DNA from: Opitutales bacterium
Lineage (GTDB): Bacteria; Verrucomicrobiota; Verrucomicrobiia; Opitutales; Intestinicryptomonadaceae
Reading direction: 5' to 3'
NCBI GenBank assembly: GCA_015061945.1
Contig: SUVP01000003.1
Coordinates: forward strand, 283,078 to 347,077
Length of the DNA: 64,000 nt
Shown: positions 1 through 8,511 of the stretch, one piece after another
How positions within the stretch are numbered: position 1 is the stretch's first letter
Layout of the letters: every line of letters starts with the position of its first letter
Program-made: the position numbers and the translations under genes
The notes under the pieces: model-generated
Databases searched by the model: none
The model's input: the letters and a program-made list of their open reading frames with translations, nothing else
Told to the model about the DNA's origin: nothing

Positions 1-1146
1 GCGAAAGGGCTTATTTCGAAAGATAAACAGTTAGGTGCGTTCTTCGGATATATCCACCGCAACGCAATGGATGGGCATCTTGAGTACGAACGTGTTTTTG
101 CGTGCAAAGATTTTGATTTCATCGTATCGCCAGCAGTCTATTCAACACGACGTATGGGCGAATCGAGCGGAACGCAATCGGCAGACGGCACACGCAAGCG
201 TTATGGCAAAGGTTGGTTGCATGAAATCGACCACGACACACACACATTTAATCACAAGCTCTCGCCATATGTAAGCATCCAAAACCGTTGGAGTTGGCAG
301 AATCAAGCAGAAACTGACGCTGGTTTGAAACGTGAATTCGCAGTAGCAACAATCGAGCACTCGTCGCTGTGGTGCTTCGATATGTGGGGCGATGTTTTCA
401 AAACTCCCGAAACATTAGCTGTTGTCAAACGTGGTCGAGAAGTGTGGGATAAATTTAGTGCGGACAATTCAAAGTCGGTTGCTGAAATTGCAATTTTTGC
501 TGACCCTCAAAGTATGCGTTATGTAAACCAAATGCGTAAGGGCAATGTAAATCACGTCGCAAAAGTACGCGACCAAATATCGTCGATGGGAGCACCAACA
601 GAAATTTTCTCGTTCAACGATATCGGTAATGTCGACTTCTCGAAATACAAATTGTTTGTTTTCCCACAAATGCACTTGCTTACGCCAGAGCGTCGTGAAT
701 TGCTCGAAAAGTACATACTCAAAGACGGAAAGACTGTTTTGACAACTTACGCACCTTCGATTATCGACGGCAAAAAACTCGATGTTGAAAATGTCAAAAA
801 GTTTACTGGTTTCGACTACGGCTCTAAAGGTATCTGCAAGAAAGATATGGACGGCTGGAAGAGCGTTTATATCTACGATTACAAAGACGCTACGGCTGAA
901 GTTGTCCGTAAAATTGCGGAAGAAGCGGGCGTTCATTTCTATGTGGAAGAGTTGTCGCCAATCCGTGCAACTGAAAATCTTTTGATGGCACACGTCAAAG
1001 ATGGCGGAAAGAAAAAGATTACTCTCAAGAAAAAGTATTCAAAAATTACAGAGCTTTATACGAACAAAATCGTCGCCACAAATGCATCTGAATTTGAGTA
1101 CGATTTTGCAAGCCCCGACACAGCATTGTTCTTCTTGGAAGAATAA
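1..1146 (+). CDS. GH42-like beta-galactosidase family protein, C-terminal part
   Basis: The frame is open from base 1, so the 5' part lies outside the window; 381 residues are visible. The first ~110 residues resemble the second half of a GH42/clan GH-A barrel: a 'DFIVSPAVYSTRR' stretch is followed by 'HEIDHDTHT', where GH42-like enzymes place the nucleophile Glu. Next comes an alpha/beta domain like the beta-galactosidase trimerisation domain ('KLFVFPQMHLLTPERRELLEKYI') and a short beta-rich tail. The protein would hydrolyse a beta-linked sugar. It converges on the LacI-flanked operon and shares a terminator with it. The gene is intact at its 3' end. The GH42-like assignment is inferred from motif positions; substrate and cell location cannot be judged without the N-terminus. 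Confidence 0.6.
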   Translation, partial: AKGLISKDKQLGAFFGYIHRNAMDGHLEYERVFACKDFDFIVSPAVYSTRRMGESSGTQSADGTRKRYGKGWLHEIDHDTHTFNHKLSPYVSIQNRWSWQNQAETDAGLKREFAVATIEHSSLWCFDMWGDVFKTPETLAVVKRGREVWDKFSADNSKSVAEIAIFADPQSMRYVNQMRKGNVNHVAKVRDQISSMGAPTEIFSFNDIGNVDFSKYKLFVFPQMHLLTPERRELLEKYILKDGKTVLTTYAPSIIDGKKLDVENVKKFTGFDYGSKGICKKDMDGWKSVYIYDYKDATAEVVRKIAEEAGVHFYVEELSPIRATENLLMAHVKDGGKKKITLKKKYSKITELYTNKIVATNASEFEYDFASPDTALFFLEE

Positions 1147-1162
1147 ACTAAAAGGCGATTAC

Positions 1163-1196
1163 AAAAAATGGTGGATAAATTTATCCACCATTTTTT
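1163..1196. terminator. bidirectional terminator
   Basis: A perfect 34-base palindrome (17-base arms, centre between 1179 and 1180) with A/T runs on both sides. It lies between the convergent GH42-like gene and the mutarotase-like gene and can serve both. Confidence 0.85.
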
Positions 1197-2098
1197 TATT
1201 TAAAATCGTAATAAATATTCCATATAAACAAATCGTTTGGTTGAATATTTATATCGGTAAATGGCTCTGGGCAGACGCACGTCGGCGATGTCCAAAAGTT
1301 CATTTTTGAATTTGGCTTATCCGATGTAATGCGAACTTGGCAGAGCTTTTTATCAACTTTGCTTTCGGCTAAAATATCGTATGCATCGATCGTATTTGGC
1401 GTTTGGATATTTTTCAAAAGTACAAATTCACCTTCTGGGATTTCTGATTTTAACGCAATTTTATTTGCGTTAATTTCGGCTAATTGGTTAAACCCCGCAA
1501 TCTGTTCGCCATTCCAATCAAATGTAGACTTTATGTTTGTTGAAGCATTGATGTTGTCTGAAAATGTCAAAAAATTATGATTGTAAACGGCTGTACAAAT
1601 GGGAGAAACACCTGTATTTTTCAGCTCGTGTGAGATTGTCATTCTCGAACGGCTTGCATCAAAAGTTATAGTTTTTTTGTAAACGTAAGCATATTTTGTG
1701 TCTTGCAGAGTGTGTAGAAATCTTACCCCATTTTCGATTTCTTCAACAATACGTTCCCCACTATTTATAACAGGGTAGGTATATCGAAAGTTGTATGGTT
1801 GGTCAGAATCTTTTTGTAAAATCCCAACGCCAATTTTCAGAAAACTATCGCCAACTTTTGCGGAATCGTAGCCGATTTGCGAGAATTCTTCGACTGCACC
1901 TGATATTGCGTCGTGAAAAGTTTTGTCGCTTTGGTCGGTCCATTTTCCGAAGTATTCAACATTGTCGAATTTTATCGAAGCCGATACGCCAGCACGATCG
2001 AATCGAGTGCCTAAATAGGACATCGTGGAATCGTCGGCACCAGCGTAAAATACGGCTTCAAATTTGCCCGTTAAAATTTTTATTTTTGGCAAGTTCAT
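1196..2098 (-). CDS. aldose 1-epimerase-like (mutarotase-fold) protein
   Basis: 300 residues, no signal peptide, so probably cytoplasmic. The middle has the galactose-mutarotase pattern: a 'SRMTISHELKNTG' strand followed by 'TAVYNHNFLTFSD', which matches the Asn-Thr-Gly and Tyr-x-His-Asn-Phe segments that line the sugar pocket in aldose 1-epimerases. The family either interconverts sugar anomers or only binds sugar. Last gene of the six-gene minus-strand operon, 1 base after the MFS gene, so it probably acts on the sugar that transporter brings in. Catalysis is not proven because the second catalytic residue is not obvious by eye. Confidence 0.6.
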   Translation of the reverse strand: MNLPKIKILTGKFEAVFYAGADDSTMSYLGTRFDRAGVSASIKFDNVEYFGKWTDQSDKTFHDAISGAVEEFSQIGYDSAKVGDSFLKIGVGILQKDSDQPYNFRYTYPVINSGERIVEEIENGVRFLHTLQDTKYAYVYKKTITFDASRSRMTISHELKNTGVSPICTAVYNHNFLTFSDNINASTNIKSTFDWNGEQIAGFNQLAEINANKIALKSEIPEGEFVLLKNIQTPNTIDAYDILAESKVDKKLCQVRITSDKPNSKMNFWTSPTCVCPEPFTDINIQPNDLFIWNIYYDFK

Positions 2099-2099
2099 C

Positions 2100-3431
2100 T
2101 TATGGATTGTAATAGTTGTCGCGATTACGGATTACACTCGGCAAGAGGATTACCAACGCCAAACCGAAAAATCCGAGCGATGCACAGATGAGGAAAATTG
2201 TCTGATAATTGTTGAATGTGAATCCACCATAGTTCCACGAGGTCGAGAGAATTCCACCTAAAAGTAGGAAAGACGACGCCACTCGTGAAAAGCCCATCCC
2301 CATCATCTGATAAGTTTGGCAAAGTGCTGTCGACATCGGGACATTCCCTGGCTTTGCAAGCGAGAGTGTTTCTTGCGAGAATGCACAATAGAAGCATGCG
2401 AATGCAAAGTTGCCAAAGAATAACAATACGCCTGCAATTTCTGCAACGTACGGTGTTTTTTCTCCGCAGAAGAAGAAACTGAGAGGAATGAGAATAAACA
2501 ATGTATGAATCATAAACTGCATATTTCTGATTCCAATTTGACGCACGAGTTTTCCGTAAACGAAGAAGCCCAAAACGTATCCGAAAATTCCGACCGAAGA
2601 AATAATCTGTACGATATTGTCGCCACAATGCAGACCTTTTTTAAGGTAGAGCATCGGGAGTGGGAGAACTGTCATATACGCAAAACTTATAAAGCAGATA
2701 TAAATGCAAAATCCCACAAGCGAGCTGTTCGAGAGTGCTTCTTTGACCGATTTCCCAATGTTGCGTTTTACTTCAACGTGATCGGGAATTTTAATTTTCG
2801 ATATGAAAATAATTCTGCCGATAACTAAAATACCAGTCATTGCGATAACCGTCTGCAAGACCCACGCAGGTGGCTTTTCTCCCATCGCAAAGCCGACGAG
2901 CGAGAGAATCGACGCACTCAAAATGTAGTATGAAAAACGCATAAACCCGAAGAAGTCGCCACGTTCTTTGGGTAGCAAAATGTTCGAGAGTAGGGGCATC
3001 CACGCACCCATCCAAAGTGGTTTTGAAATGCAGAAAATAAAGCATCCGGTAAATGCGACATATTTTCCCATTCCACCAAAAAATGCTCCCGACGCCATCA
3101 TCAAATACGAAGCTAACGCAATATAACAAGAAATGTTGATAACACGTTTAGCTCCCAATTTATCGACGATTCTGGCTGTCGGGATTAGCAGGAACATCGA
3201 GACCATACCAACCAAACTTGTCGAAAGCATAATCATAGATTCGCTACCACCAAGCATAGCCAAGTACAGAATTATGATTGCACTATTGTCCATTACAACG
3301 TCGGTAAAACATCCGAACCAAGTAGACGCATACGCAAACATTCTGTATTTTTTTCTTGTATCTGCACCGAGCGATTCTGCGTAAACTTGTGGATCGATTG
3401 GTGCAATATTTGAAGTCTGATTTTCCTGCAT
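2100..3431 (-). CDS. MFS transporter (sugar/glycoside type)
   Basis: 443 residues with about twelve hydrophobic segments in two halves. The loop after helix 2 reads 'RIVDKLGAKRVI', the MFS signature region. A cytoplasmic loop ('KIPDHVEVKRNIGKSVKEAL') separates the halves. This is an inner-membrane secondary transporter; the GPH or sugar-type branch is likely from context. Its start is 23 bases after the end of a QueG-like gene and its stop is next to the mutarotase-like gene, so it is cotranscribed. Substrate is unknown; the LacI operator upstream of the operon suggests a carbohydrate. Confidence 0.75.
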   Translation of the reverse strand: MQENQTSNIAPIDPQVYAESLGADTRKKYRMFAYASTWFGCFTDVVMDNSAIIILYLAMLGGSESMIMLSTSLVGMVSMFLLIPTARIVDKLGAKRVINISCYIALASYLMMASGAFFGGMGKYVAFTGCFIFCISKPLWMGAWMPLLSNILLPKERGDFFGFMRFSYYILSASILSLVGFAMGEKPPAWVLQTVIAMTGILVIGRIIFISKIKIPDHVEVKRNIGKSVKEALSNSSLVGFCIYICFISFAYMTVLPLPMLYLKKGLHCGDNIVQIISSVGIFGYVLGFFVYGKLVRQIGIRNMQFMIHTLFILIPLSFFFCGEKTPYVAEIAGVLLFFGNFAFACFYCAFSQETLSLAKPGNVPMSTALCQTYQMMGMGFSRVASSFLLLGGILSTSWNYGGFTFNNYQTIFLICASLGFFGLALVILLPSVIRNRDNYYNP

Positions 3432-3454
3432 AATTTTATTTTTTTGGAATTATT

Positions 3455-4393
3455 TTATTGTCCGTCGATTGAGAGCGACCATTGTGGACGCTTTCTGAAT
3501 GGCGTCTTGAATTTTCTGTTCAACACGCCTTTTTCTTCGAGGTGAACATAACATTCGGTATCGCACGCTTTACCACATATACTTGCACAGTATGCGTGTT
3601 TAATTGGTGGATAGAAGTGTGTGCGATCAATAATATCTTTTGCACGTTCTGGCGAAAGTTTTGCTTCGCCCGATATCACTGCGAGCTTTTCTTCGATATC
3701 ATCGTATGCGTCAGTTGGCATAAATGGATTTTTAGTTCTGTTTGCACCCATATAATACGCCGCACATTGCCATACGTCGAGCTTGCCGTCGGCACTCAAA
3801 GCTTTTCCAGGGCAGGCTTTGACGCACTTGCCACATTTGTCGCAAAGGTGTGGTTCGACAATCGGATCGGCTTCAAGTTCTGCATCGGTCAAGATGAAAA
3901 CATAGCGTTGGCACGGACCGAAATCATCGGTAAGAATCGAGCCAGAAAGCCCACGTTCACCGAGTCCACAATCGACAGCACATTGCTCGAAATTCATTTG
4001 ATTTTCTGCAACTTTGCCATGATAAATTTCAGCGTAATCAACTTCTGGATTTGTCGAGCCTTCGCCATTCATAATGAGTTGGTTTCTACGTTGTGGCAAA
4101 GCGTCGAAACCAGCTTCTTCGAGAACTTCGCATGCACGCAAGAGTGCCAACGGCATAACAGTTTCTTCGAGCGTTTCGACTGCATTTGTCGTGTATTGGT
4201 AGTATGTAGAACCTTCTTCGATTCCACGTCTTGCTCCACGAAGTTGACGGAATGCCGCACAGATAACAGTTTTTGTTTCTGGCATAATTTTCAAGATAGC
4301 ACTGTCGCTCATTCTTTCAATATTGCCAAAACGCACGATATCGGCTCCGTCCTTTTTGAGACGTTCAATTATTTGTTCTTTTAAATTTTTCAT
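3455..4393 (-). CDS. QueG/reductive-dehalogenase-like Fe-S protein A
   Basis: 312 residues from ATG 4393. I chose this start because it overlaps the stop of the upstream gene in an ATGA, rather than a longer frame reaching 4426. The protein has the double-cluster domain of epoxyqueuosine reductase and reductive dehalogenases: 'CGLGERGLSGSILTDDFGPCQRYVFILTDAELEADP', then 'CDKCGKCVKACPGKAL' for one [4Fe-4S], with a later Cys ('WQCAAYY') for the second. A Cys-rich tail ('CASICGKACDTECYVHL') is not typical of QueG. Known relatives use cobalamin for two-electron reductions. Substrate is unknown. It is one of three tandem paralogues (about 300-355 residues). Confidence 0.65.
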   Translation of the reverse strand: MKNLKEQIIERLKKDGADIVRFGNIERMSDSAILKIMPETKTVICAAFRQLRGARRGIEEGSTYYQYTTNAVETLEETVMPLALLRACEVLEEAGFDALPQRRNQLIMNGEGSTNPEVDYAEIYHGKVAENQMNFEQCAVDCGLGERGLSGSILTDDFGPCQRYVFILTDAELEADPIVEPHLCDKCGKCVKACPGKALSADGKLDVWQCAAYYMGANRTKNPFMPTDAYDDIEEKLAVISGEAKLSPERAKDIIDRTHFYPPIKHAYCASICGKACDTECYVHLEEKGVLNRKFKTPFRKRPQWSLSIDGQ

Positions 4394-5292
4394 AATGCGT
4401 TGATTTCTTTGAGGTGTTTGTAGCATACCATATCACACTTTCTTCCGCACAAGCATGGCGAGTAGCCCGTTTGGCTTGGAAGGAAGTCGAGTTTAGGATA
4501 GATTGCACGAGCAGATTCACGGTCGAAAACTTTGTCGCCGTTGATGATTGCTTCACGTTCAGGATCGCCTTTGAGGAAGTCGTCTGTCATAAACGGATTC
4601 GACTTGTGTGCTCCACGATAGTAAACAGCACACTGCCAAGTGTTGACATCGTTTTCGCCGATTGCTTTTCCGGGGCAACCTTTGATACATTCATCGCAAC
4701 CTTCGCAGAAATTTTTTGTGAAAGGTTCGTCGCATTCAAGTGGAGCGTCTGTAACGATGAATACCAAACGAACAAATGGTCCAATCTTTGGAACAATCAA
4801 GTGTCCAGAGCGACCGACTGAACCGAGTCCACAAATTTGTGCGGCTTGATTGAAGTCCATAATGATGTCTGGCGGTGGCTTGCTTGCGTTGATTGGTTCG
4901 GCGTGAACAAGCTCATAAGTGTCGATAAGTTCGGGGTTCGTCGTCTTATCGCCTTTGATTCGCAAATTTGAAATATTGCGTTGTAAGCATGCATCATAAC
5001 CTTCGTTTTCAATGAGACCGCCCATTTTCAAAAGGAAAATTTCGGCGAGGTCTTCGTCGATATACTTCACACCAACTTGTGTGTAGTTGAAGTATTGGCG
5101 TTGTGCGTCCATTGTTTTATAGAAAGCACGAGGTACACGGAATCCAAAACCGATAACACATTTTGCATTTGGCAAAATCTGTTTTGGGTCTCGTTGTGGA
5201 ATAGTGCCTTCAAAATATTTGATGTCGCCAATGCCGACTACTGATGCACCAAATTCAATTGCTTTTTCTTTAATAGTTTTTGCGTCTAACAT
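4390..5292 (-). CDS. QueG/reductive-dehalogenase-like Fe-S protein B
   Basis: 300 residues. A strong Shine-Dalgarno (GGAGG, 4 bases before the ATG) marks the start. Same layout as its neighbours: an N-terminal 'VIGFGFRVPRAFY' segment, 'CGLGSVGRSGHLIVPKIGPFVRLVFIVTDAPLECDEP', the ferredoxin-like 'CEGCDECIKGCPGKAI', a single Cys in 'WQCAVYYRG' and a C-terminal 'CLCGRKCDMVCYKHL'. The resemblance to the catalytic and Fe-S halves of QueG and RdhA is clear, but the HEAT domain of QueG is absent. Probably cytoplasmic, since there is no Tat signal. Overlaps gene A by 4 bases and follows gene C by 9 bases. Confidence 0.65.
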   Translation of the reverse strand: MLDAKTIKEKAIEFGASVVGIGDIKYFEGTIPQRDPKQILPNAKCVIGFGFRVPRAFYKTMDAQRQYFNYTQVGVKYIDEDLAEIFLLKMGGLIENEGYDACLQRNISNLRIKGDKTTNPELIDTYELVHAEPINASKPPPDIIMDFNQAAQICGLGSVGRSGHLIVPKIGPFVRLVFIVTDAPLECDEPFTKNFCEGCDECIKGCPGKAIGENDVNTWQCAVYYRGAHKSNPFMTDDFLKGDPEREAIINGDKVFDRESARAIYPKLDFLPSQTGYSPCLCGRKCDMVCYKHLKEINAL

Positions 5293-5301
5293 AGTGCCTC
5301 C

Positions 5302-6369
5302 TTATCTATCCATTGCCCATGCTTTGCCGGTACGCAGTGGTTTTTCAAAACGCTCAGCCATACAGCCACCTTTCTTTTCGAGCATACTTACGCATGCACG
5401 AATACATCCACCGCACTTTGCCATATTGTAGCCGACCCATGTCGGAAAATATTTTTCCAACGCTGAATAAACTTTGAGAATTTCTTGTTCGTTTGCTTGA
5501 CACTTTCCTTCGAGCAAATCGAGATCGCCATTTTCGTTTTTGTCCCAAACTTCCTTTGGTACAAATGGATTATATTTGCGTCCGCCGTGAGTATAGAATG
5601 CGTAGCACTTCCATTCATCGAGTTTGCCCCACTCGCAGACTTTTCCACCGATTGAAACTTTAATACTTTCAGTCGTGCTAAGGCATCCTCCTGGGCATTC
5701 TTTCGCACACATCATACAACGACGGCAAAGTGGTTTGCCCGAGTAGAGTGGATCTGGCTCAAGTTCAGCATCTGTAAAAATGAAAGCTAATCTTTGCAAC
5801 GGACCAAATTCTGGCGTGAGGAACATTTTGCTCCAGCCCATTTCACCGAGTCCGCAAGCTACACCTGCCAAGCGGAAGTGGAATTGCAAATCGGGCGGAA
5901 CTTGACCTTCTCGCGCGGCACGTGTAAATTGTACTGTTCTGTGGTGGTCGGTCTTTTTCTTTGCTTGCTCCATCACTTGAATTTGTTCTTCAGGCGAAAG
6001 AGTATTCCCTGGGGTAGCGTCCATATCTGATACGCAACCACGAGCCCCTGTGTTGCGGTAAACTGCAGCTTCGTATCCGTAGTCTTCAATGAGTTTCCCA
6101 ACGTGGTAAAGTACGGCAGGTGCGTAAATTTCGTTAATACCGCCGTATGCCATTGACGGATATTGATAGAATTGCGTTCCTTCTTCAATTCCACGTTGAA
6201 CTCCGCGTGGAATACGGAACACCATTCCGATTACTGATTTTGCTTCTGGAAATATGTAGCGAGGGTCCATTTCTTTCGGAGCACCGTCGAACCTATCCAT
6301 ACTTCCGATTCCGCATAGATCCGCTCCTGCGGCTAATGCGGCGTCTTTGACCATTTGGCTGGTTAGCAT
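5302..6369 (-). CDS. QueG/reductive-dehalogenase-like Fe-S protein C
   Basis: 355 residues, the longest of the three paralogues. It has an insertion of about 45 residues before the core ('EEQIQVMEQAKKKTDHHRTVQ'). The core 'CGLGEMGWSKMFLTPEFGPLQRLAFIFTDAELEPDP' is followed by 'CRRCMMCAKECPGGCLS', a Cys in 'WKCYAFYTHGGRKYNPF' and a tail 'CGGCIRACV'. Its start overlaps the end of the U32-like gene by 7 bases. As with A and B, the family points to a cobalamin- and [4Fe-4S]-dependent reductase; the actual substrate and cofactor are inference. Confidence 0.65.
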   Translation of the reverse strand: MLTSQMVKDAALAAGADLCGIGSMDRFDGAPKEMDPRYIFPEAKSVIGMVFRIPRGVQRGIEEGTQFYQYPSMAYGGINEIYAPAVLYHVGKLIEDYGYEAAVYRNTGARGCVSDMDATPGNTLSPEEQIQVMEQAKKKTDHHRTVQFTRAAREGQVPPDLQFHFRLAGVACGLGEMGWSKMFLTPEFGPLQRLAFIFTDAELEPDPLYSGKPLCRRCMMCAKECPGGCLSTTESIKVSIGGKVCEWGKLDEWKCYAFYTHGGRKYNPFVPKEVWDKNENGDLDLLEGKCQANEQEILKVYSALEKYFPTWVGYNMAKCGGCIRACVSMLEKKGGCMAERFEKPLRTGKAWAMDR

Positions 6370-7376
6370 TGTTTTATTCCTTCCGTTTTATCTAATGTTA
6401 TTGTTGCGTTTTTTTGAATTAAATTGCAGTATCCGCAAGCTTCGCAATTCTTGGTGCAGTTGAGGCGATTCTGTGCGTACTCTTGTGGGATTTTCGAGTT
6501 GTCGATAATCGACGGGTACAAATGTCCTGAATGCGACGGCTCCGTTAAATCGAGAATATTTCCGCCAAATTTTTTTGAACAATATGCTTCGATTATTGCA
6601 GATGGATTTCTCGATGTTCGTGTCGCCAATTTTATGCCGTCGCATAAGTCTTCAAATAAATATGTATCTTCTGGACGGATAAAATTCAATCTTCGCAAAA
6701 GAGTCAAATGCGATTCTTTATTTTTGAGAAAATCGTGGCACATTCCGTGGAACTCAAAAGCGTTGTCCATTTCGGCAATCTCGTGTTGATGGGCGACAAG
6801 ATTGTCGTGGAAAGTGCGGGCAGGGCAGAAATTCAAACATCCACTATTTGCGAGAATATAAAGCTTCTTGCCGTTTTGCTCGCACCATTTTTTCATAGAT
6901 TGAAGTCGAGATATGCTCCAATTAAATTCTCTTTTTGCGTAGAATCCGTCGAAGTGTTCGGCGAGGTATGCCATTGATTCAGCCGAGCCAATTTCCATAT
7001 TTACCGATGCACGAACTTCGATGTCTGGAAAATTCATCTTCACAAACTTTGCGATAATGGGCGATGTTGTAGTAATTGACGATAACGCAAATTTTTCTAT
7101 CGAGTGGTCGATAGCGTCGCCTATTTTATTAAAGAGCGAGCGTGCTTGGGCTCTTGCACCATAGCAGTTGCCGTTGAGGAGCAAGTTGCCTTTTAAGCCT
7201 GCTTGTATATATTCAACAAGGTCGGCTTCCATTTTGGCTTGTTGTTCGATTGTTGGCGTGCCACGCCCAGTTGTAAATCCATAATATGGAAAATACACTT
7301 CGCCGATATGTTCTATCAAACGCAGGGCTGTGCGTTTCATAATGTCATCGGCTTGGTATCCTATTGTAAATTTCAT
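6363..7376 (-). CDS. U32 peptidase-like Fe-S protein
   Basis: 337 residues, no signal peptide. The centre carries 'NSGCLNFCPARTFHDNL', the U32-family signature with two Cys and the downstream His. Further Cys occur in 'GMCHDFL' and in a C-terminal 'CTKNCEACGYC' that could complete an Fe-S site. Known U32 relatives (RlhA, TrhP, UbiU/UbiV) are O2-independent hydroxylation factors rather than peptidases. First gene of the six-gene operon; a LacI-type palindrome ends 12 bases upstream of the ATG. Its place ahead of three Fe-S reductase-like genes suggests one redox pathway. The function is not known. Confidence 0.6.
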   Translation of the reverse strand: MKFTIGYQADDIMKRTALRLIEHIGEVYFPYYGFTTGRGTPTIEQQAKMEADLVEYIQAGLKGNLLLNGNCYGARAQARSLFNKIGDAIDHSIEKFALSSITTTSPIIAKFVKMNFPDIEVRASVNMEIGSAESMAYLAEHFDGFYAKREFNWSISRLQSMKKWCEQNGKKLYILANSGCLNFCPARTFHDNLVAHQHEIAEMDNAFEFHGMCHDFLKNKESHLTLLRRLNFIRPEDTYLFEDLCDGIKLATRTSRNPSAIIEAYCSKKFGGNILDLTEPSHSGHLYPSIIDNSKIPQEYAQNRLNCTKNCEACGYCNLIQKNATITLDKTEGIKQC

Positions 7377-7387
7377 ATTCTAAATTT

Positions 7388-7405
7388 TGTTCTAACGTTA
7401 GAGCA
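7388..7405. promoter_or_regulatory. LacI-family operator 1
   Basis: Perfect 12-base palindrome TCTAACGTTAGA at 7391-7402. The surrounding 17 bases GTTCTAACGTTAGAGCA (7389-7405) recur exactly at 8413-8429. It sits between the end of lacI and the start of the U32-led operon. A TATAAT lies about 28 bases upstream on the minus strand (7435-7430), so a bound repressor would sit downstream of the presumed start site. The central CG palindrome is typical of LacI-family sites. Confidence 0.75.
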
Positions 7406-7436
7406 GTTTAGTGTGATTTTCTTATTTTTATTATAA

Positions 7437-8408
7437 TTATGTCAACGAAAATTCTTTTGTTATAAGTTTTGCAAAGTCTGGTGAGTTTGCGTCGATATAA
7501 ATTGTAGGGTTTTTTAGCTTTCTTGCAGTAGGCGTTGCCGACTCTATCTCAGTAATGATTGCTTGGCAGGTTTTGCAGATTAGTTCAGTAGTCGAAGAAT
7601 GGATTACTCCGACAATATTTTTATCTTTAAAGAATTCACCTTTACAATTTGCTTGGAGAACGATTTTTGGCGAATAGCCTTTGAATTCTTTTTTGATTAG
7701 ATCGCTCAAAATTAAAAAAGTACGCCAACCGCTTGCGACAATTCCGTCAGGCTTTTTTTGACAAATTTTACGGAGCTCTTCACGACGTTGCGTTTGGTTA
7801 AATGGCAAGATTACTTTAAATGTATTTTTTTTACCAATACGTTTTATGGCAGAGTCAAATTCTTTACTCCATGTTGACGATTCAAAAAACAGACCAGCAA
7901 TTTTGCCTTTGAGATTTTTTAACGCACAATCGAGCGAATCGGATAAATCGGGGTTTATTTCGATGGCACCTCGAACATTTGTATCATTCACAGCCACAGG
8001 ACAGGGGATTTTTGAAGTATCGGGAGCTTTTTTGCCAAGGTGAATTATGCCGTCTACTTCTCGCATTACGAGCGATTTTACTGCGTTTTCATCATCATCA
8101 AGTGCGATAAGAAGTTGATAACCTTTTTGACGAAGTTCTCGCAATGCAGTATCTGCGATATGAGCAAAGTACGAATTTGTTAAATCTCGCACGACCAATC
8201 CTATCGTTTTACTTTTGCCATTGCGTAAGGCACGAGCCGATGCCGACGGGCGATAATCGAGCTTTTTGACTGCGAGTTCGATTCTCTTTCGGGTATCATC
8301 TGTCATGCGTGCTTGTGGGTTGCCCGTAAGGAATTTCGACACGAGTGTAAAATTAACTCGTGCCTCTTTTGCGACGTCTTTTAAAGTTGCCTTACGTTTT
8401 TTCGTCAT
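7437..8408 (-). CDS. LacI/GalR-family transcriptional regulator
   Basis: 323 residues. The N-terminal helix-turn-helix and hinge are clear ('TLKDVAKEARVNFTLVSKFL', then 'RPSASARALRNGKSKTIGLVV'). A periplasmic-binding-protein-like effector domain follows ('LTNSYFAHIADTALRELRQKGYQLLIALDDDE'). It binds palindromic DNA and releases it on binding a sugar or sugar derivative. The gene lies between two copies of the same palindrome, one just upstream of its own ATG and one downstream in front of the U32 operon. It therefore probably controls itself, the operon and the divergent GH-A genes. The effector is unknown. Confidence 0.88.
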   Translation of the reverse strand: MTKKRKATLKDVAKEARVNFTLVSKFLTGNPQARMTDDTRKRIELAVKKLDYRPSASARALRNGKSKTIGLVVRDLTNSYFAHIADTALRELRQKGYQLLIALDDDENAVKSLVMREVDGIIHLGKKAPDTSKIPCPVAVNDTNVRGAIEINPDLSDSLDCALKNLKGKIAGLFFESSTWSKEFDSAIKRIGKKNTFKVILPFNQTQRREELRKICQKKPDGIVASGWRTFLILSDLIKKEFKGYSPKIVLQANCKGEFFKDKNIVGVIHSSTTELICKTCQAIITEIESATPTARKLKNPTIYIDANSPDFAKLITKEFSLT

Positions 8409-8411
8409 ACA

Positions 8412-8429
8412 AGTTCTAACGTTAGAGCA
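8412..8429. promoter_or_regulatory. LacI-family operator 2
   Basis: Second copy of the TCTAACGTTAGA palindrome (8415-8426), 6 bases upstream of the lacI ATG and about 85 bases upstream of the divergent GH-A gene. The position allows autoregulation and control of the divergent promoter. Confidence 0.75.
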
Positions 8430-8511
8430 AAATTATTTTTCATCTGCCCATTAAAGTCAAGGTATTTATTTTTATCTTGAAGGATTTTTTGTTTCTAATA
8501 GTTGTTTTGAT

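Noticed and set aside
3455..5292. Direct assignment as QueG (queuosine synthesis)
   Set aside because: Three copies in one sugar-type operon, no HEAT domain and an additional Cys tail make the housekeeping function unlikely.
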